Assembly: GCF_021390935.1 (NCBI RefSeq)
Contig: NZ_JAJPUI010000005.1
Coordinates: 62,001-126,000, forward strand
DNA length: 64,000 nt
Direction of reading: 5' to 3'
Source of the DNA: Streptomyces sp. CC228A
Lineage (GTDB): Bacteria; Actinomycetota; Actinomycetes; Streptomycetales; Streptomycetaceae
The translations under genes and the position numbers were made by a program. The notes under the pieces were generated by a model, which saw nothing but the letters and a program-made list of their open reading frames with translations, was not told the origin of the DNA and did not search any database. Positions 7,276-14,503 of this stretch are shown here, piece after piece; the first letter of the stretch is position 1, and the number at the start of each line of letters is the position of its first letter.

Positions 7276-8894
7276 ACACGACCACCACGCCCGTGAACGG
7301 CACCACCCGACCGATCGACCCCAACCAGACGACCGTGGACACCGGTCGCACGGCCGTGAACAAGCGCCCACCGGCCGAGGGCGGGGACAAGAAGCCGTCA
7401 GCCGCCGTGCGGCTCGTCCAGCTCGCCCGGGAGCAGTACCGGTTCGTCATGTCGACCGATGGCCGCCCCTACGCCGTCGCCCTCGACGGCCCGAACACCG
7501 TCCTCCCGCTACGGGGCCGCTCCGGGGTGCGCCAGCGTCTCGCCCGCCTGTACGCCGACACGTACGAGGGGGACGTGGCCTCCCAGTCCGCGCTCGCGGA
7601 CGCCATGACCGTCCTGGAGGGGATCGCGGAGGACGACGACCCGGTGCCGGTGCACCTGCGGGTCGGACAGGACGAGACCGGGACGATCGTGGTCGACCTC
7701 GGCACCGCCGACGGCCGCGCAGTCACCGTGTCCGCCGGGGGCTGGCACGTCGTGGACCGCTCCCCGGTCCTCTTTCGCCGGTCCGGGGCCATGGCACCCA
7801 TGCCCGCCCCGATCCTCGAAGGCGACGGGCTGAGCATGCTGCACAGCCTGTTCAACATGCACGAGTCCGCGTTCCGTCAGCTCGTCGCCTGGCTGATCGC
7901 CGCGTGGATGCCGAACATCCCCCACCCGGTGATCACGTTCAAGGGCGAGCAAGGCACGGGGAAGTCCAAGACCGCGCAGATGGTCGTGAACCTGGTCGAT
8001 CCCTCCCCGGCCGCCAAGCGGTCACAGCCGCGGGACGTCAAGGCATGGTCGACGCAGGCGTTCAACTCCTGGGCCCTGTGCCTGGACAACGTCTCATCGA
8101 TCCCCGCGTGGCTGTCGGACACCCTGTGCAAGGCGGTGACCGGGGACGGCATCGTGGACCGGGCCCTGTACACCGACGATGACGTCGTGGTGCTCTCCTT
8201 CCGCCGCGTGCTGTCGATGACCACGATCGACGCCGGCGCGTTCGCCGGAGACCTCGCCGAACGGCTACTGATGCTCGAACTCCAGTTGATCGACCCCAGC
8301 CGTCGACGCACGGAGGAGGAGCTGGACACCGCGTTCGAAGCCGTCCGCCCGGCCGTCCTCGGCTCGCTCTTCGACCTCCTGGCCACCGTGCTCGCCGTGC
8401 TGCCGAACGTGAAGCTGGAGACCATGCCCCGCATGGCGGACTTTGCCCGCGTGCTGGCCGCCGTCGACCAGGTCATGGGCTGGAACACCCTGGACGACTA
8501 CCTCGCCACCTCCGCGAACGTCGCCGGAGACGCCCTGGAGGGCGACCCGTTCGGCTCCGCCATCGTCGCCTTGGTCGAGCAGTTCGGCACCTGGACCGGC
8601 ACCGCCGCCATGCTTCTGGAACAGGTCCAGCCACCCGGCGGCATCCGGCCGCCGACCTGGCCCAAGGACGCCACCCGCGCCGGCGGTAAGGTCCGCCGCC
8701 TCGCCCCGCTCCTGCGGACCGTCGGCATCACCGTGGACGACACGCAGCGCAGCCGCGACCGGCACCGCCACAAGCTCCTCATCCTCACCCGCACCGACCG
8801 CCCGGACGAGACAGCGTCCGCACCCGAGACGGGCCCCTTGTGGCCCGACGTGGCCCCGATCGGTCAAGGGCACATGCCGTCTGACCTGCACTGA
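7272..8894 (+). CDS. Plasmid/phage-type ATPase (D5-like helicase)
   Basis: 540 residues, GTG overlapping the previous stop. A P-loop G-E-Q-G-T-G-K-S-K lies near residues 225-233, preceded by I-T-F-K. A C-L-D-N-V-S-S segment follows about 45 residues later and is the likely Walker B/sensor region. The first 60 residues are low-complexity Thr/Pro. The arrangement is that of the ATPase half of D5/P4-type primase-helicases, but no primase active site is visible upstream. It probably unwinds the element's origin. Iteron-like repeats sit just downstream and one copy lies in its last codons (8812-8820). Confidence 0.7.
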   Translation: MNTTTTPVNGTTRPIDPNQTTVDTGRTAVNKRPPAEGGDKKPSAAVRLVQLAREQYRFVMSTDGRPYAVALDGPNTVLPLRGRSGVRQRLARLYADTYEGDVASQSALADAMTVLEGIAEDDDPVPVHLRVGQDETGTIVVDLGTADGRAVTVSAGGWHVVDRSPVLFRRSGAMAPMPAPILEGDGLSMLHSLFNMHESAFRQLVAWLIAAWMPNIPHPVITFKGEQGTGKSKTAQMVVNLVDPSPAAKRSQPRDVKAWSTQAFNSWALCLDNVSSIPAWLSDTLCKAVTGDGIVDRALYTDDDVVVLSFRRVLSMTTIDAGAFAGDLAERLLMLELQLIDPSRRRTEEELDTAFEAVRPAVLGSLFDLLATVLAVLPNVKLETMPRMADFARVLAAVDQVMGWNTLDDYLATSANVAGDALEGDPFGSAIVALVEQFGTWTGTAAMLLEQVQPPGGIRPPTWPKDATRAGGKVRRLAPLLRTVGITVDDTQRSRDRHRHKLLILTRTDRPDETASAPETGPLWPDVAPIGQGHMPSDLH

Positions 8895-8943
8895 CCCAGC
8901 CGGACCGGGCCGCACACCAGCGGCCCGGACACGGCAGGAAGCT

Positions 8944-9056
8944 GCGGACGCTGCCGCCGTCCAGCGCCCGCAGCGTCCGCTCCAGCGTCCACACCTCTCA
9001 TGTGCTCTGACCTGCGAGAACGGGAGCGCCCGGACGCTAGGACGCTGCGGACGCTG
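8944..9056. repeat. Iteron-like GCGTCCG repeats, right cluster
   Basis: Direct and inverted copies of AGCGTCCG or near matches at about 8946, 8972, 8983, 9031, 9040 and 9048, with TGACCTGCG at 9008. This 240-nt gap between the ATPase and the excisionase has no gene. The arrangement matches the left cluster at 3715-3882 and may be an origin, or the promoter region of xis/int. Confidence 0.55.
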
Positions 9057-9135
9057 AAATGCACCAGCTCTCTGATGACGGCCACCGGCACCACTCCCCC
9101 CTCCGCCCACCGGACACGAGGAGTCACCCGACCCC

Positions 9136-9360
9136 GTGGATAGCAAGCCGATCGAGACCCTGCGCGCCGGACTCCCGGACCGCTACCTCACCCCCGAGGA
9201 CATCGCGTCGATGTTCTCCGTCCCCATCGAGACCGTCTACCGCTGGCGCAAGCAGCGCACCGGCCCGCCCGGCTTCCGCGTCGGTCGGCACGTCCGCTAC
9301 GACCCCGCCGCCGTCCGCGCCTGGGTCCAGCACCAGGAAGCCACCGACACCGCCGCCTGA
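9136..9360 (+). CDS. Excisionase-type HTH protein
   Basis: 74 residues, GTG 9136, with GAGGAG about 12 nt upstream. It is almost entirely one MerR-like helix-turn-helix (HTH_17): Y-L-T-P-E-D-I-A, then V-Y-R-W-R-K-Q-R-T-G-P-P-G-F-R-V-G, then Y-D-P-A-A-V-R-A-W. This is the usual form of Xis proteins next to tyrosine integrases in Streptomyces elements. It would bend DNA at the attachment sites to favour excision. Confidence 0.85.
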   Translation: MDSKPIETLRAGLPDRYLTPEDIASMFSVPIETVYRWRKQRTGPPGFRVGRHVRYDPAAVRAWVQHQEATDTAA

Positions 9361-9781
9361 CCCCGCCGGCCGCGACGGGTAGAGCCCTCCCCCGCTACCC
9401 GTCACGGCGTCACATCCCCGTCACGCCCACCGTCACACCCTCCGCCCGCACCACCGAAGTAGAGGGCCCCTCTACCCCGGTAGAGGGGCCGGTAAAGGCC
9501 GGTGACCTGCACGGTAAGGAGGGTAGAGGGGCGCCGTCACGGCCGTGACTCCGCCCGTCACGCCCCCGTCACGGGCAGGGAGGCGTCAGGGAGGCAGGGA
9601 GAACTCCCTCAGCGCCTCCCTCGCTCGCCTCCCTGCCGGTGACCTGCACAGAACCCCTTCCAGGGAGGCAGGGAGGCACCCTCCCCGCCGCGCCAGAACC
9701 CCTCCACAGCCGCTTCCACGGCACCCCCATGCCTCCCTCCCTGAGGGCGGCACACCACCCACCCGAGAGGACACAGCCCAC
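9361..9781. repeat. Repeat-rich xis-int intergenic region
   Basis: 421 nt with no gene but several repeat families: GTAGAGGG/CCCTCTAC inverted repeats near 9458-9490, repeated GTCACG, two copies of GGTGACCTGCAC (9501 and 9638) and several CAGGGAGG units (9580-9680). Such clusters beside an integrase are plausible arm-type Int/Xis binding sites or a conditional promoter for int. Confidence 0.55.
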
Positions 9782-11017
9782 ATGGCTGGCAGCATCCAAG
9801 ACCGCTGGTTCAAGACCGAGACCGACGCCAACGGCAAGACCGTCCGCACCAAGACCGCCCGCCACGGCAGCGGTCTGCGCTACCGGGCCCGCTACTTCGC
9901 ACCTGACGGCAAGCGGAAGTCCAAGTCTTTCGCCGACGGACAGAAGCGCCTCGCCGAGCAGTGGCTCAGCAGCATCAGCGCCGACGTGGCCCGGGGCCAG
10001 TACATCGACCCGAACGCGGCCCGGACGACCTTCCAGGAGTTCGCGGAGAGGTGGCTGGCGAGCCAGAGCGGCGACCCGAACACCAAGGCGTCGATGCAGT
10101 CCCAGCTCAAGCTGCACGCCTTCCCGCGCATCGGTTCCCGCCCGCTGGGCTCGTTCCAGCCGAGCCACATCCGAGAGTTCGTGACGCAGCTCGAAGCTTC
10201 CGGCATGTCCGGCTCGTACGCCCGCGTCATCTTCTCCAACGTGCGCGCCATCCTGAGCGCGGCCGTCGAGGACGGCTGCCTGCCCCGGAACCCCTGCAAC
10301 TCGCGCACGGTGACGCTCCCGGAAATGGGCGCACGTCGGGTGGTCCCCTGGACGCCGGAACGGGTCTTCGCCGTGCGCGCCGCCCTGGTCGGGCGGTTCC
10401 AGCCCATGGTGGACGTGGGCGCCGGATGCGGTCTCCGGCAGGGCGAGATCCTCGGGCTGTCCGAAGAGGAGCTGGACTTCGACAACGCCACGCTGCACGT
10501 CGTTCAGCAGCTCAAGCTGAGTCTGAGTCAGCCGGTGTTCGCCCCGCCGAAGGGTGGCAAGCTGCGTGACGTGCCGCTGCCCGACCCCGTGGCGGATGCC
10601 CTCAAGGCCCACATGAAGCTCTTCCCGCCAGTGGAGATCACGTTGCCCTGGATGCGCGCCGGCGGTCCGCCTGTGACCAAGCGGCTGCTCTTTACCGGCC
10701 CGCTGGGCGGGCACGTCTGGCGCACGTCGCTGAACGAGGACCACTGGAAGCCCGCGCTGGCCAAGGTGGGCGTCATCCCCACGGCGAAGAGCCGGGAGCA
10801 CGCCGCCGCGCGAGAGCACGGCATGCATGCCCTGAGGCACTTCTACGCCTCGGTGCTGCTGGACGCCGGAGAGAGCATCAAGGCCGTCAGCGAGTACCTG
10901 GGCCACTCCGACCCGGGGCTCACACTGAAGGTCTACGCCCACCTGATGCCGAGCAGCCGGGACCGCGCGCGGCAGGCACTCGGCAGGGCCCTGAGGCCGG
11001 ACGACTCTCCGCGCTGA
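9782..11017 (+). CDS. Tyrosine-type site-specific integrase
   Basis: 411 residues from ATG 9782; the frame is open further upstream, but the first conserved residues begin here. An AP2-like arm-binding N-terminus (G-L-R-Y-R-A-R-Y-F and K-S-F-A) is followed by a SAM-like core-binding domain (about 70-175) and the catalytic domain. Visible catalytic residues: Arg in G-L-R-Q-G-E (~219), His/Arg in H-A-L-R-H (~349/352), His in L-G-H-S-D (~374) and Tyr in K-V-Y-A-H-L (~384). It should integrate and, with Xis, excise the element at the gpmA 3' end 80 bp downstream. Confidence 0.92.
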   Translation: MAGSIQDRWFKTETDANGKTVRTKTARHGSGLRYRARYFAPDGKRKSKSFADGQKRLAEQWLSSISADVARGQYIDPNAARTTFQEFAERWLASQSGDPNTKASMQSQLKLHAFPRIGSRPLGSFQPSHIREFVTQLEASGMSGSYARVIFSNVRAILSAAVEDGCLPRNPCNSRTVTLPEMGARRVVPWTPERVFAVRAALVGRFQPMVDVGAGCGLRQGEILGLSEEELDFDNATLHVVQQLKLSLSQPVFAPPKGGKLRDVPLPDPVADALKAHMKLFPPVEITLPWMRAGGPPVTKRLLFTGPLGGHVWRTSLNEDHWKPALAKVGVIPTAKSREHAAAREHGMHALRHFYASVLLDAGESIKAVSEYLGHSDPGLTLKVYAHLMPSSRDRARQALGRALRPDDSPR

Positions 11018-11045
11018 GGGCCCAGGGTGGGCCCAGAGCGCGAAA

Positions 11046-11084
11046 ATGCCCCCGATCTGCGCCGTGTGCGCAGGTCAGGGGCAT
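11046..11084 (-). terminator. Element-borne replacement terminator for gpmA
   Basis: 17-bp arms (11046-11062 and 11068-11084) with two imperfect pairs and a 5-nt loop. Read on the minus strand, the stem is followed by TTTT, so it is oriented to end gpmA transcription. It lies about 12 nt beyond the gpmA stop and is on the element side of attR, so the element supplies a new terminator. It also faces the integrase 3' end. Confidence 0.75.
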
Positions 11085-11095
11085 GATCACTATTC

Positions 11096-11857
11096 CTACT
11101 TCTTCTTGCCCTGGTTCTTGACCGCCTCGATGGCGGCCGCCGCGGCCTCCGGGTCGAGGTACGTGCCGCCCGGGGTGACCGGGTTGAAGTCGGCGTCCAG
11201 TTCGTAGGCGAGCGGGATGCCGGTCGGGATGTTGAGGCCCGCGATGTCGGCGTCGGAGATGCCGTCCAGGTGCTTGACCAGGGCGCGCAGGCTGTTGCCG
11301 TGGGCGGCGATCAGGACCGTGCGGCCGGCGAGCAGGTCGGGGACGATGCCGTCGTACCAGTACGGCAGCATGCGGTCGACGACGTCCTTGAGGCACTCCG
11401 TGCGGGGGCGCAGCTCGCTCGGGATCGTCGCGTAGCGGGGGTCGTGGGCCTGGGAGTACTCGGCGTCGTCGGCGAGGACCGGGGGCGGGGTGTCGTACGA
11501 GCGGCGCCACAGCATGAACTGCTCCTCGCCGAACTCGGCGAGGGTCTGCGCCTTGTCCTTGCCCTGGAGGGCGCCGTAGTGGCGCTCGTTCAGGCGCCAG
11601 GAGCGGTGCACCGGGATCCAGTGGCGGTCGGCGGCCTCCAGGGCGAGCTGCGCGGTGCGGATGGCGCGCTTCTGGAGGGAGGTGTGCAGCACGTCGGGCA
11701 GCAGACCGGCGTCCTTGAGCAGCTCACCGCCCCGGACCGCCTCCTTCTCGCCCTTCTCCGTGAGGTTGACGTCCACCCAGCCGGTGAACAGGTTCTTCGC
11801 GTTCCACTCGCTCTCGCCGTGGCGGAGGAGGATCAGCTTGTACGGTGCGTCGGCCAT
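11096..11857 (-). CDS. gpmA: 2,3-bisphosphoglycerate-dependent phosphoglycerate mutase
   Basis: 253 residues, full length. The R-H-G-E-S-E-W-N motif at residues 11-18 contains the phospho-histidine. The later A-A-H-G-N-S-L-R block holds the second active-site His. The enzyme interconverts 3- and 2-phosphoglycerate in glycolysis. A TAGGCT box sits 7 nt before the ATG, so the mRNA is probably leaderless. The last codons (K-N-Q-G-K-K-K) are the attachment site of the integrative element. The coding sequence is preserved, with only the stop codon and downstream region changed. Confidence 0.96.
   Translation of the reverse strand: MADAPYKLILLRHGESEWNAKNLFTGWVDVNLTEKGEKEAVRGGELLKDAGLLPDVLHTSLQKRAIRTAQLALEAADRHWIPVHRSWRLNERHYGALQGKDKAQTLAEFGEEQFMLWRRSYDTPPPVLADDAEYSQAHDPRYATIPSELRPRTECLKDVVDRMLPYWYDGIVPDLLAGRTVLIAAHGNSLRALVKHLDGISDADIAGLNIPTGIPLAYELDADFNPVTPGGTYLDPEAAAAAIEAVKNQGKKK
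11098..11114. other. attR core within gpmA
   Basis: Seventeen bases identical to the attL core at 2113-2129, located in the last five codons of intact gpmA. The TAG stop of gpmA (11096-11098) is at its left boundary. The attL copy is followed by TAA. Confidence 0.8.
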
Positions 11858-12017
11858 GCGTACGAGCCTAATGGACGCCTCCGGCCCGTACGGGCTCCGA
11901 GGGGCCCTCCGCGACGCTTGACGCCTCCCGTCAATTCAGTGGCAGCGGGCGGTCGGCCCCCCGTAACTTCCCCTTACGAAAGCCACCACTTACGTGACCT
12001 GTCCCGGGGGAGCCCGC

Positions 12018-13613
12018 GTGCCCGTTGTTTCGCTCATACGTTCGGTGCGCGCCGCGGGCTCCGGGCTCCCCCGGGGCTTCTGGTGGCTCTGGCTGTCGAC
12101 GCTCGTGAACCGCACGGGGGCGTTCGTCCTGACGTTCCTGTCCCTCTTTCTCACCCAGGAGCTGGGCTTCTCCGGCTGGTACGCGGGTGTCGTCATCGCC
12201 CTGCACGGCCTGGGCGGCATCGCCGGGTCGCCGCTCGGCGGGATGCTCAGCGACCGGTGGGGACGCCGGCCCACCATGCTGGCCGGCCACCTCGCGGGCG
12301 CGGCCTGCGCGGCGGCGCTCGCCGTGGTGAGCAGCCCGTGGGCGGTGGCGACGGTGGTGCTGCTCATGGGCGTCGCCATGCAGGCGGTCCGGCCGGCGAT
12401 CAGCGCCACCATCGCCGACCAGGTGCCCGAACACGACCGGCGGCGGGCGTACGCGCTGAACTACTGGGCCCTCAACCTCGGCTTCGCCATCGCGGCGACC
12501 GGCGGCGGCGCGGCGATCGTCTTCGGCTACCGGGCGCTGTTCGTCGTGGACGCGGTCGCCACGGTGCTGTGCGCGCTGATCGTCTTCCTGCGCCTGCCGG
12601 AGACCCGCCCGCAGGCCCCGCGCGACGCGGCGGCCGACCCGTCCGCCGACCCGTCCGCCGACGCGCCTGCCGCCGCGCCGCGGCTGTCCACGCGGGACGT
12701 GCTGCGGGACGGCCCCTTCCGCACGCTGGTCCTGCTGAACCTGCTGGTCTGCACCGTCTTCAGCACACCATGGGTGGGCCTGCCGCTGACCATGGCGGGC
12801 GAGGGCCTGGAGCCCGACGCGTACGGCCGGGTCATCGCCGTCAACGGCGTGGTCATCGTGGTCTTCCAGCTCCTCGTCAACAAGCTCACCGAACGCCGGT
12901 CGCAGGTCGCGCTGCTGGTCGTGTCCTCCCTGCTGTTCGCGGTCGGCACGGGCGCCACCGCGCTGGCAGGGACGCCCCTGCTGTTCGCGGCGACCGTGGT
13001 GGTGTGGACGGTCGGCGAGATGGTGTACGTCCCGGTCACCGCCGCCGCCACCGCCCACCTGGCCCCGGTGCACGCCCGCGGCCGCTACCAGGGGCTGATG
13101 GGCATGTCCTGGTCGGTGGGCGGCTTCGTCGCCCCGATCGCTGCCGGCTGGATCGTCGGGGGGCCCGGCCCCGAGGTGCTGTGGGCGTCGTGCGCGGTCA
13201 TCGGCGTGGCGGCCGCGGCCGGGTACGCGCTGCTGCTGCGCCGCGCCCTGTCCGAGGAGGCGCCGAAGGACGCGGGCGCGGCCCTCACGCGACCCTCGCA
13301 GGACGCGCCGGAGCCCCAGGGCCCATCGGGGGCGAAGGACATCCCGGGAGCGAAGGACACCCCGGGAGGAAAGAACACACCGGGGGCACAGGGCGCGTCG
13401 GAGGCGCAGTCGGCACCGGTCGCCGCGGGGGTTGCCGGCGCTCCGGTCGCCACGGTCGCGGGCGGTCGGGTCGCACCGGTCGCCGCGGACATCGCGGATG
13501 CCTCGGCGGCGCCGGTCGCCGCGGGGGCCGCGGTCGCCGGGGTCGCCGCGGTGGCCTTGGACAAGGGCGGCGCCCTCGCGGACCGGGGTGGAGAACCCGG
13601 CTCGGCCGGCTAG
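12018..13613 (+). CDS. MFS transporter with a long disordered tail
   Basis: 531 residues. GTG 12018 follows GGGGGAG; upstream ATGs lack a site. Residues 15-410 carry the twelve-helix major facilitator pattern, including G-M-L-S-D-R-W-G-R-R-P after helix 2. It is likely a drug or metabolite efflux pump in the membrane. The last ~110 residues are not membrane-like: a Gly/Pro/Lys stretch with repeated G-A-K-D-x-P-G units, then Ala/Val-rich repeats. I know of no function for such a tail. Divergent from gpmA. Confidence 0.85.
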   Translation: MPVVSLIRSVRAAGSGLPRGFWWLWLSTLVNRTGAFVLTFLSLFLTQELGFSGWYAGVVIALHGLGGIAGSPLGGMLSDRWGRRPTMLAGHLAGAACAAALAVVSSPWAVATVVLLMGVAMQAVRPAISATIADQVPEHDRRRAYALNYWALNLGFAIAATGGGAAIVFGYRALFVVDAVATVLCALIVFLRLPETRPQAPRDAAADPSADPSADAPAAAPRLSTRDVLRDGPFRTLVLLNLLVCTVFSTPWVGLPLTMAGEGLEPDAYGRVIAVNGVVIVVFQLLVNKLTERRSQVALLVVSSLLFAVGTGATALAGTPLLFAATVVVWTVGEMVYVPVTAAATAHLAPVHARGRYQGLMGMSWSVGGFVAPIAAGWIVGGPGPEVLWASCAVIGVAAAAGYALLLRRALSEEAPKDAGAALTRPSQDAPEPQGPSGAKDIPGAKDTPGGKNTPGAQGASEAQSAPVAAGVAGAPVATVAGGRVAPVAADIADASAAPVAAGAAVAGVAAVALDKGGALADRGGEPGSAG

Positions 13614-13638
13614 GCGCGGAGCGCGTCCGCACAGGACT

Positions 13639-13677
13639 CCGGGGGCGTACGGACACGGGGGTGCCGTACGCCCCCGG
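13639..13677. terminator. Hairpin terminator
   Basis: Perfect 14-bp stem (13639-13652 with 13664-13677), 25 nt after the MFS stop codon and facing the convergent YbjN gene. Confidence 0.75.
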
Positions 13678-13846
13678 TGCACGTGCAGGGGGTTCACCCT
13701 CGGTGCGGCGGGCCTGCCCGCCCGGTCGGAGCGGCGCGCTCCGGCGGGAGGGCGCGCGGTGGGCTCGGCCGGACTCCGGCGCTCGCGGGGCAGGGCAGGC
13801 GGGCCGGGTCAGGGCGCCACGCCGGCGCTCCCTCGGCGGCCGGGGG

Positions 13847-14503
13847 TCACTTCGACGGCTGCGTCAGGTGGCTGAAGGCGTCGAGGTTCCGCGTGGACTC
13901 GCCGCGCGCCACCCGCCACTCGTACTCCTTGCGGATGGCCGTCGCGAACCCCAGCTCCAGGAGCGTGTTGAAGGCGCCGTCCGCCGCCTCCAGGACGGAG
14001 CCCATGAGGCGGTCCAGTTCGTCCGGGGTGACCGCGGACAGGGGCAGCTTGCCGGTCAGGTAGATGTCGCCCAGCCCGTCGACGGCGTAGCCGACGCCGT
14101 ACAGCTTGAGGTTGCGCTCCAGCAGCCAGCGGTGGACGGCCGCCTCGTTCTCGTCGGGGTGGCGGATCACGAAGGCGTTCAGGGACAGCGAGTGGTTGCC
14201 GAGGCGCAGGGACAGCGTCGTGGAGAGCTTCTGGGTGCCGGGGAGCGTGACGACGTACGTGCCGGGCGACGGCGACTCCCAGGGCAGGTCCGCGTCACGC
14301 AGCGCGGACTCCACGACCTGCCCCGCGTCGGGCTGCCCGGAGGGCTTTCCCGAAGCCGTTTCCGAGGGGCTCGAAGCCGTTTCCGAGGGGCTTCCCGCGG
14401 GCTTTCCCGAGGGATCCTCCGAGGGACGTCCGGAGCCGGGGCTCTGGGGCGGGTGGGGCTGCCGGGTCTGGTCGGACTGCTCTGTCTGCTCTGCGTCAGC
14501 CAT
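13847..14503 (-). CDS. YbjN domain protein
   Basis: 218 residues. The first 60 are low-complexity Ser/Pro/Gly. Residues 62-210 form the YbjN fold, related to type III secretion chaperones, with the R-H-P-D-E-N-E block and the G-D-I-Y-L-T-G-K segment. YbjN-family proteins are linked to stress tolerance in other bacteria, but the actinobacterial role is unknown. The start overlaps the end of mshA by 8 nt, so the two are probably co-transcribed. This linkage is conserved in Streptomyces. Confidence 0.8.
   Translation of the reverse strand: MADAEQTEQSDQTRQPHPPQSPGSGRPSEDPSGKPAGSPSETASSPSETASGKPSGQPDAGQVVESALRDADLPWESPSPGTYVVTLPGTQKLSTTLSLRLGNHSLSLNAFVIRHPDENEAAVHRWLLERNLKLYGVGYAVDGLGDIYLTGKLPLSAVTPDELDRLMGSVLEAADGAFNTLLELGFATAIRKEYEWRVARGESTRNLDAFSHLTQPSK

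Larger units (their letters stand above)
2113..11114. mobile_element. Integrative element inserted in the 3' end of gpmA
   Basis: About 9.0 kb bounded by a 17-bp direct repeat (2113-2129 and 11098-11114). Contents from left to right: IS982-family insertion, repeat-rich non-coding DNA, kinase and GntR repressor reading left, a rightward operon (two HTH proteins, HNH nuclease, ATPase), excisionase and tyrosine integrase. The integrase is next to the right attachment site. The layout resembles actinomycete integrative conjugative elements (AICEs), which use GntR control, Xis and Int. However, there is no FtsK-like TraB/TraSA transfer gene and no primase-polymerase. It may be a decayed AICE, a mobilisable element or a phage-satellite-like element. 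Confidence 0.8.
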
